Below, one piece after another: positions 56,388 to 64,000 of a DNA stretch of 64,000 nucleotides. The stretch is from Hirsutella rhossiliensis. Taxonomy: Eukaryota; Ascomycota; Sordariomycetes; Hypocreales; Ophiocordycipitaceae. The stretch spans positions 3,286,001 through 3,350,000 of the forward strand of contig NW_025408669.1 in the NCBI RefSeq assembly GCF_020360975.1, given 5' to 3'. The notes beneath the pieces are model-generated. The model searched no databases, was not told where the DNA came from, and was given only the letters and a program-made list of their open reading frames with translations. The position numbers and the translations under genes are program-made. Position 1 is the first letter of the stretch. The number at the start of each line of letters is the position of its first letter.

Positions 56388-57224
56388 ACTTATGTGGCAC
56401 GCCGGCGTTGGGACAAGGGCCGGGACACATGGCAACGGACGGATGGGCAGGAAAGATTGGCGAGGGAGCCTTGCTTTACATGGTCGCGATAACTTAAGGT
56501 AGCTGTTATCTCGGCTTGGGTCGACCAGGATCCGAAGCCACCACGCCAAGGTGACTGTGCAGCGAACTAGGCACGTCCAAGAGCAGCTGAGCGGTAGAAC
56601 TGCTGCCTTTGTTATTGCGCGGCTCAGCCGGCTGGGCCAGGGAGCAGTATTGGCGGTTGAGACAGGCCAGAGGTACAAAGGACAAAGTACCCCCATTTTA
56701 TTAGGCACCGGGTCGAAAACGTCACTCGCTGCAAGGCCCCACTCTTTTCACCTGACCACACCCAGAATCGCCCGAGACGGAGCGTACCGGGTACCTTGCG
56801 TCGCGCATGCGCTGCCGTCTCGCGCCAAGTACTCGTACTGTAGCTCGCCCCCTGCCGGCGGTACCTTGGGCATGTACACCTCTGCCGGGCTGCGTTTCTC
56901 ATCAATCTCCAGAGCTCGAACCTTCTTGCTCTTGCACTCCCAAACGCCCAATCCGACCAGGCCAGCAACACTACCGCAAACACAATCAGCTCCCCGTGCC
57001 CTCTCCCCTCTCCCCTTCATCTGTCTCGGGCGACGAGCACTGCTCTCTGTGTCGTCCAGAGCCCCGAGCATTCTCTCCCGGAGCGAGGCACGCAGCCGGG
57101 CCGCAAGCGCGTTCGATCCGTCGGCCGCCACGGAAGCCCCCTTGAGCCATCATTGCCACCGCGCCCACCGGCCGCTGCCATCGCCACTCTCGCACCCCCA
57201 TCCACCTCATCTGATCCGGCCGCG
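56388..57224. other. RPN3 promoter and TAF12 3' region
   Basis: 837 bp. I looked for a proteasome-associated control element (Rpn4/PACE-like GGTGGCAAA) and saw no perfect copy. No gene. Confidence 0.45.
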
Positions 57225-59127
57225 ATGCCCGGCAAAACGCCCAATAGCAGCGGCAACGAGCCTGTCGAGAACAGCGTTAGGGGCAACAACAACGATGTCG
57301 ACATGAAGGACGCCAAGGGCAAGGGCAAGAAGGCTTCCAAGGACGGCGACGACGAGATGACTGTGGTGCTGCCTCCGTCAAAGTCATCAAAGCAGTCGAG
57401 TCACCCGCACGACGCCGATGGTGACATATCCATGGGCGACGACGACAAGGCCGACGACGGCGAGGCCAAGATTGACCCTGCCGTGCAGACCGTGGCGGGT
57501 AAGCCATCTCGCCCTGTCCGCACAAGCGCATCGAGCTCCGCACGCTGACCATGATGTCTTTGATTCCCGTCCCTGCAGACATCAAGAGCAACTTTGCCCT
57601 GCTTGACCGCGCCGTCGCCCTCTTCGACGCCAGATTCTCTCTGCGAGCCTTGCGATCCATCTCCCTCATCCGCAAGCGCTTGACGCCAGACATTATCGGC
57701 CAAGCTATTGTCGACACATATCCCGCCACCCTGACGTCCGGCAACATCGCCAAGAGCCTCTTGGTTGCCATTGGCCGCGAGAGCATGCCTCTTGGCCGAC
57801 AGCCGGGGCCCGAGATGGATATTGACGCCGACAGCAAGCCGGCCAAGAACGGCGCCAAGAAGGAAGTCAAGGAAATCATCCCGGAGATTGACATTTTCCT
57901 CGGAATTCTCATCCAGGTGTACCTGTTCGACAGCAACAAGTACCAAAAGGGAATCGACTTCTCAAAGTCCCTGGCGGAGCGTGTCCAGTCGCTCAACCGC
58001 CGCACCCTCGACTCCCTCTCCGCCAAGGTCTACTTCTACTACTCTCTCTTCTGCGAGCACACTGCCCCGCCGCCGCCATCTCCTGAGTCGCCCATCGTGG
58101 CCATTCGCCCTGCGCTGCTCGCCGCCCTGCGGACCGCCGTCTTGCGCAAGGATATTGACACGCAGGCCTCGGTCATTGTCCTCCTCCTGCGCAACTACCT
58201 GCTCACGTCGCACATCAATCAAGCCGACCTGCTCGTGTCGCATACGCAGTTTCCGGAAAACGCCGTCAACAACCAGGTGGCCCGGTTCCTCTACTACCTC
58301 GGCAGAATCAGGGCGATCCAGCTGCGATACACGGAGGCGCACGAGCACCTGACGGCGGCCACTCGCAAGGCGCCGTCGAGCAACTGCGCTGTGGGCTTCT
58401 CTCAGACGGCGACCAAGCTCCTGTTGGTCGTGGAGCTGCTCATGGGCGACATCCCCGACCGGGCCACCTTTCGCCAGCCATCGCTCGAGGATGCTCTGCA
58501 CCCCTACTTTTTGCTGGTGCAGGCTGTCCGGGTGGGCAACCTTGAGGACTTTGAGACGGCCATTGCCGACCATGCCGACACCTTTCGTCGCGACGGCACC
58601 TACACGCTCATTCTGCGCCTGCGCCAGAACGTCATCAAGACGGGCATTCGCATGATGTCCCTGTCTTACTCGCGCATTTCGCTGCGCGACATTTGCATCC
58701 GTCTGCACCTCGGCAGCGAGGAGTCGGCCGAGTACATTGTGGCCAAGGCGATCCGGGACGGCGTCATAGAGGCCACGCTAGACCGAGAGCGAGGCTTCAT
58801 GAAGAGTAAGGAGGTGGGCGATGTCTACGCGACGAGAGAACCCGGCGAAGCTTTCCACGACCGAATTCAAGCCTGTCTCGCGCTGCACGATGAGAGTGTC
58901 AAGGTATGTCTGGCCAGCAATTACGGTTGAATCCGCCCTGCAGCGGCCTAGAGAAGGACTAACAGAATCGCTCCCAACAACAGGCCATGCGCTTCCCGAT
59001 GAACCAGCACCGCCTCGAGCTCAAGAACGCCCAAGAAGCCCGGGAACGCGAGCGAGAGATGGCCAAGGAGATACAAGAAGGCGACCTGGACGAAGACGAT
59101 CTCGGCGGCGACTTTGAGGGCATGTAA
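57225..59127 (+). CDS. RPN3: 26S proteasome regulatory subunit RPN3
   Basis: Non-ATPase lid subunit (PSMD3 orthologue) that scaffolds the 19S particle. Three exons: 57225-57498, 57579-58903, 58984-59127, each intron 80 bp; 580 residues. The N-terminal 90 residues are acidic and disordered. Exon 2 begins DIKSNFALLDRAVALFDARF and continues through TPR-like helices (KVYFYYSLFCEHTAPPP; NQVARFLYYLGRIRAIQLRY). A PCI/winged-helix module follows (RDGTYTLILRLRQNVIKTGI; YSRISLRDICIRLHLGSEES; DRERGFMKSKEVGDVYATRE). Exon 3 encodes AMRFPMNQHRLELKNAQEAR and an acidic end. All conserved blocks are intact and in family order. Confidence 0.95.
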
Positions 59128-60007
59128 TATTGAAAACTTCGCGTCACCACCTCGTTCCTTTGTTGCAGCAACAGTCATGACGACAACTACAGAGATGTTG
59201 GGGGAAGTTGCTCGCGGCGGAGGCGAGCGAGAAGCGTGAGTGGTCGTGAGGCTCGTACAAGGGCGTTTCATGGGCGGAGAGGGCTCTTGCTTGGTACCTG
59301 CTGGCGAGCCGGGGACGGCTGGGAGCCTCGTTCTCCTCGGAAGGGTTGGCGGAAGCAAGGAGAATGCGAGCAGACATAGAGAGCTGAGTGGCAAGGGAGG
59401 GGAGAAATGCAGGTTGACCAGGGCAAGGCGGATGGGCAGCGGCTTGGCCGTGGTCCCGTCGCTGTGTACTAGATACTGAGTTAGGACTTGACACGGGGCG
59501 AAGGGGGAAATGGACGGGGCTTTTCTTTGTGTATGCTTGAGAGTTGCCTTTTGTCGCCTGGCGCCCAGGGACGGTGATGTGAGAGCCTCAGCGCGACGGC
59601 TGAGTGTGTGCTGAATGGAAGCCGAGGGGCGAGATCCAGCACATTGGGCACTCTGCCGAAGGTAATGATGGACCTTTCATGTTATTCTTCTCTTTTATGC
59701 CGAGGGGTTCGAGTTGGACCGGCTGTTTCCAGGCAGCCCAGCTACCCTAACCCTACTACCTGTGTCTACTGTTCTTATCGAGACCAAGCGATGTGATGAG
59801 TCATCGGAGCTTCCCCGCGGGAGGCGTTTCTCACTTTACGCCTCGTCGACGCGCCATCATCATTGGCCCGGCCAAGTCCAAACTGGAGTCGAGATTGCGC
59901 CTTTTGCGGCCCCCAACCAGCCCTGACGCCACGGGAGAAAAAGGCACGGCATTGCGCTCTCCCTTTCCTTTGTTTAGCCCCCGGCCGGCTTCCAACGCCT
60001 CGAGGCG
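59128..60007. other. Intergenic
   Basis: RPN3 3' region and promoter of the MYST gene. No gene, RNA or repeat supported. Confidence 0.5.
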
Positions 60008-62030
60008 ATGCCCCCGAAACGCAAGCGGCCAGCAGCAGCAGCGCCCAACCCCGAGCCCGCCGTCACGCGTCGTGCTACGCGTCAAACGCCCGTCGAGCCC
60101 CCTCCGACCTCGGCCAAGGCGCCGCCGCCGCTGCCTGCGACCCCGGCTCTGCCGACGACCCAGACGCCCGTGCCGATCCCTGCGCCGCTGGCACAACTGA
60201 GGCGGAGCCGAGAGGGCGTCGTCGTGGCCCCGCGTGCGGCCCCGGCTCCGGCGGGCGCGAGAAGCAGCCTGGCGCAGAGTGCGCCGCTGGCGTCTAGGAG
60301 GCGACTTGCCCCGGCGGTCTCGGCGGCGACGGCGGCCCCGGGTGCCATGGCTGGCGCGGCTGTCAAGGAGAATGCCCGGCCATCTGACCTCGTGGCTCCC
60401 GAAATCACATACCACGTCCCCCAGCCTCACCAGCCGGGACGCGCGCCCACGTCGCTCGTGAGGCCTCATGGCCCGTCGGCACCCCCGCCTCCGCCGCGGC
60501 TCGACAGTCGACCGCAGACGCTGCCGCCGCCCATGGTCGTGACGCCCGTACCGCCGCCGAGGCCCCTGAATCTGCCCACGTCTCATCACCATCACCACCA
60601 CAACCTCCATCATAATCGGAACCCGCCGAGGCCCGACCGCAACATCGATAAGGTCGTGTTGGGGAACCTGTGCTTCCGGACCTGGTACCCGAGTCAGTAC
60701 GGCAAGGAGGTGCTGGGCGACAGCTCCGGCAATGCAAAGACCACCGGCGGCGGCGGCGGTGGCAAGGACGGTGGCAAGGAGCAGCACGGCGGTAAGCCGT
60801 CGTCCAAGAAGGACCAGCCGATGCTCGAGCGGCTCTACGTGTGTCCCAGCTGCTTCAAGTACGCAAAGGAGCTGGTGGCCTGGCGGGGCCATGTCCGCCT
60901 CTGCGAACGGCGCGCCCACGTGCCGGGCACCAAGATGTACGTGCACCCGCGGGGCCGGCGCACCGTGCTCGTCGCCCACGACGGCAAGGCGCCGGGCACC
61001 AAGCGGAGGCGGGGCGACGGCGGGGTGCGGTACGTCGAGGAGGTGGTCGAGGACGAGGGCGAGTGGAGCATCTGGGAGGTGGACGGCGAAAAGGACGGGG
61101 TGAGTCGGGTCCTTCACCATGGTGGCCGGAGACGGGCGTGGCGGGACTGACGGCCGTGTCGCGCAGCTGTTTTGCCAGAACCTGTCGCTGTTCGCCAAGC
61201 TCTTCCTCGACAACAAGTCCGTCTTCTTCGACGTGACGGGCTTCAAATACTATCTGCTCGTGTACACGCCGCCGGCGCCCAAGACGTCGGAGGCGGGGCC
61301 CCCGCGGCCGCAGATCACGGGCTTCTTCTCCAAGGAGAAGATGTCGTGGGACAACAACAACCTGGCGTGCATCCTGGTGTTCCCGCCGTGGCAGCGCAAG
61401 GGGCTCGGGGGCCTGCTGATGGGGGCGTCGTACGAGATGTCGCGGCGCGAGGGCATCCTGGGCGGGCCCGAGAAGCCCATCTCGGACCTGGGCAAGAAGG
61501 GCTACAAGAGGTTCTGGTCCGGGGCCGTTGCGCGCTGGCTCCTGGGGCTCGAGACGCGCGAGGGCGGCGAGACGATTGTCGACGTCAACGACGTCAGTCG
61601 CGGCACGTGGATCTCGGCCGACGATTGCCTCGGCGTGCTGCGCGACATGGGCGTCGTCAAGGACGCCGGGGTCGGGCCGGGGAAACCCGAGACAGCCGCC
61701 GAGGCCGCGGGGCCGGAGAGCGAGACGACGGGTGCGGCGTCGGCGGACGCCGGGGCACCCACCGCTACCACCACCACCACCGCCAGCATCAGCATCACCG
61801 GCGACGAAGACGCGCTCGGAGGGCAGAGACCGCACGACGCCGGGGCGGCCGGGCAGCTCCGCGCGCGGGTGCGGCTGGACAAGGCGGCGGTGCGGCGGTT
61901 CGTGGCGGCGCACGGCATCAGCCTGGAGCCGACGTGCGATCCACGGGGGTTTGTGGACGGGCATGCGCTCGAGCAGGCGGCGCGCGCCGACGAGGGCGGC
62001 CGGGTGGCGGACGAGGGCGGCGAGACGTGA
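60008..62030 (+). CDS. SAS2: MYST-family histone acetyltransferase (SAS2-like)
   Basis: Acetyl-CoA-dependent lysine acetyltransferase for histone H4. Two exons, 60008-61099 and 61167-62030, with a 67-bp intron; 651 residues, about twice yeast Sas2 because of a 210-residue Pro/Ala-rich N-terminus and a low-complexity C-terminal linker. Core: LGNLCFRTWYPSQYGKEVLG, C2HC zinc finger LYVCPSCFKYAKELVAWRGH plus VRLCE (about 277-301), FFDVTGFKYYLLVY, GFFSKEKMSWDNNNLACILV with the conserved Cys, acetyl-CoA loop FPPWQRKGLGGLLMGASYEM, then GGPEKPISDLGKKGYKRFW with the catalytic Glu. The absent chromodomain and plant-homeo domain exclude Esa1 and Sas3. A His-run (HHHHHH, about 196-201) is a curiosity. 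Assignment to SAS2 rather than another MYST member is by size and sequence feel. Confidence 0.88.
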
Positions 62031-64000
62031 CGGGTCCTGGTGTGCCTGCTGCACTGCTCCTGCAGATGCCTCTTTCTCTGATTCCCCCCCAAGCATTCTT
62101 CTCTTCACCACAGTCACCATGGATGCGTGAGCATCATGTCGGAAATGCAGCCTGCCGAGAGCAGGCACAGAAACCAATTGTAAGTTATGTAGTATAAACA
62201 ACAAGCGCCAGATGCACTCTGTCCGCAGTGACGATGCAATTCAGCGGCGGCAACAAGTGACGCGCCCTGAGCCGCTGGCTGAAGACCCGGGGCGCCGGCG
62301 CGAGAGGCTAAACCTTATACTCACTGCGGCACAGGACAGCACAAGACACGGGGTGAGATGGCGCGCGGTGCTGTACCTATTGTGGCCTGGGTCGCTGCAC
62401 TGAACCTGCTGCACCTGCACCTCGTCCAACGTGCCCGTGGTTTCGCCAGGAACCAACGCGCCGTCTCGCCACATGAGACGCATTTTTGCTTGTCCATCTT
62501 CACCAGAGCACCCCCCAACGGAAGAAAAGAAAAATGCCAGAAAAATTCCTGGTGCCTCATCTCGTTTTTCGCGCGCATCTGCGTCATATTTTACTTCCTT
62601 TTATCGCTGCGGCTCGGCCGTCCGGGTGCCAACCTCGGGAGCGAGGGGGAAAACAAGGGGGGCCCGGCCGAGGCGTGGAAAGAAAGATGGGAAAATTTTT
62701 CACCTCTCAATTCCATCTCTCACCCCCGGTCCGTGTTGGACGCCCAGAGGCCACTTGGCTCTTGTACCGCAGACACCGACACCCATGCATGGTTGGCTCG
62801 GGCGGTTGATGCAGCAAGATGACTAAACACCAACGGCACTCTCGCTCTCCTGTAGACAGCCAGCCAGCCACTCGAGACCGGACAGTCGATGTGGTGCTAC
62901 TGCACGCGCATGAGACCGAGACGTATTGTAGCGAGCTGTAGGGAGGTAGCTTTCATGCGCGCCTGTCGCCAACGTTCCGAGCAAACAAAATAATAGAGCC
63001 AAGTGTATGCGACCTCTCGATAAACTAGCCTTGCTCGTGTCTCGGAGCGCGTCGCCCACCGTCTTACCTCCGAGTTGGCGCACATAGTCGTCGTTGTCAT
63101 GATTCGGCAGACGAGGCAAGCACTCGCTTGGTTCATGGCGCGAGCCCCTTCCGCTGTCTCGGGACAGCTGTCCCTTCGTCTGTCGTCTGACGCATGAAAC
63201 TCAGTGACCATCTGCAAAGGGGATTTCGGCTGCTCTTTATATCTCTCGAATCATGGGCCCTCACTCATCAACGACCGTCCTATTTCGCCCTCCATGCCAG
63301 CTCCCACCCGCATGTATGTATCCGTACATGCCGGACAGCAGTCATCCTGGTCCCTCTGTGATCCACCCATGTTAGCCGTCGTCTCACTTGAGCTGCTCTT
63401 GGCCGCGCCGCCATTCGGGCCTTGGGCCCGTCGACCAGAGCCGCCAAGTGGGCCCTCGTAACCCTGCGCCGCGCTTCCCAGTCGCAGCCTCGCCGCCTCA
63501 TGACTGGTTCTGGAAAGCCGCGCTGAAATGCTTTGATATCTCATGCATCAGACAGCAACTTTTTTCTGGCGAGGCGCAGATTTTTCTTCCCTCCTTACCT
63601 TCCGCCTCACCTCCGGGGTCGTAGATGGCACAATATTTGGGCTTGCCCAACGTCAAGAATCTGTAGCTTCAACTCCTTCAAGTCGTCCCAAGTGCCGTTT
63701 GGATTTTCGTCGGTTCGTTCGTCGAGGCCAATGTCCGCCCGCCAGCGATCCATGATTCGTGCTCCCACCCCACTCGACCGGCACCCGTCAACGCCTCAGG
63801 CAGCATGCTGCCTGTGTCCTTGCGCTCCCGATAATCCCTAGTGCTCCCTGGCCCTTTACCCACCCGGGTTTCCCCGAGGGGGCTATCAACCCGTGCGAGC
63901 CTGCCTCCCCAGTCGAATCGGCACCCTGTCCCTTTTTTTTCGCCGTGAAAAAATCTCGCCTTCCTCCCATATCCGGACCGGCTTGCTTCATACTTGTTGT
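62031..64000. other. No supported gene at right edge
   Basis: Nearly 2 kb after the MYST gene. Several overlapping frames of 60-155 codons exist, none with signal peptide, domain or convincing splice sites. A T/C-rich stretch at about 63,935-63,965 may belong to the promoter or leader of a gene beyond the window. Confidence 0.45.

Overview
The window is nuclear DNA of a filamentous ascomycete. Genes carry short (50-240 bp) GT-AG introns, wide intergenic gaps and no operons, and the gene set (ApsB/Mto1 microtubule organiser, hydroxyornithine acetyltransferase, Zn2Cys6 factor, highly reducing PKS relic) is fungal. The GC-rich coding DNA, a RIP-like degraded transposon and an ADP-ribosyltransferase toxin-like gene suggest Hypocreales, possibly an insect- or nematode-associated lineage (Ophiocordycipitaceae or Clavicipitaceae); that placement is inference.

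Left arm, 1-8.6 kb: accessory DNA. An AT-rich hAT-type transposon relic full of in-frame stops (1 to about 1,200) abuts, and apparently cuts, the 3' end of a secreted enterotoxin-like ADP-ribosyltransferase gene (about 1,200-2,195, minus). Three more genes with N-terminal secretion signals follow: a 513-residue helical protein (3,521-5,128, minus), a 112-residue basic protein (6,221-6,559, minus) and a protein with a Cys-bearing head, an acidic stretch and Ala/Gly repeats (7,370-8,555, plus). Two convergent conserved hypothetical genes (nucleotidyltransferase-like, 9,687; unknown, 10,493) form the transition to core genome.

Core block A, 12-31 kb: cytochrome c heme lyase, RUS-family membrane protein, mevalonate diphosphate decarboxylase (sterols), a secreted M14 carboxypeptidase-like protein that lacks the catalytic residues, mitochondrial calcium uniporter, SidL/SidF-type hydroxyornithine acetyltransferase (siderophores), ADE6 FGAM synthase (purines; six exons, with a GC-AG intron beside a 26-nt exon) and a GH47 alpha-mannosidase (N-glycan trimming).

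31-42 kb: a very short Zn2Cys6 protein, a broken kinase-like pseudogene, the 4.3-kb apsB/mto1 gene, a 76-residue conserved fungal protein and a four-TM MARVEL-like protein. 43.7-45.1 kb: arginase. 47.0-48.9 kb: a decayed secondary-metabolism patch with a beta-ketoacyl synthase fragment and an alpha/beta-hydrolase tail.

Core block B, 50.9-62.0 kb: acidic conserved hypothetical protein, TAF12 (TFIID/SAGA), RPN3 (proteasome lid) and a SAS2-like MYST acetyltransferase. 62.0-64.0 kb has no gene I can support. I found no rRNA, tRNA, CRISPR array or complete transposon. Splice coordinates come from reading the sequence; for each spliced gene the exon phases were checked to add up to a whole number of codons, except for the toxin-like gene and the pseudogenes.
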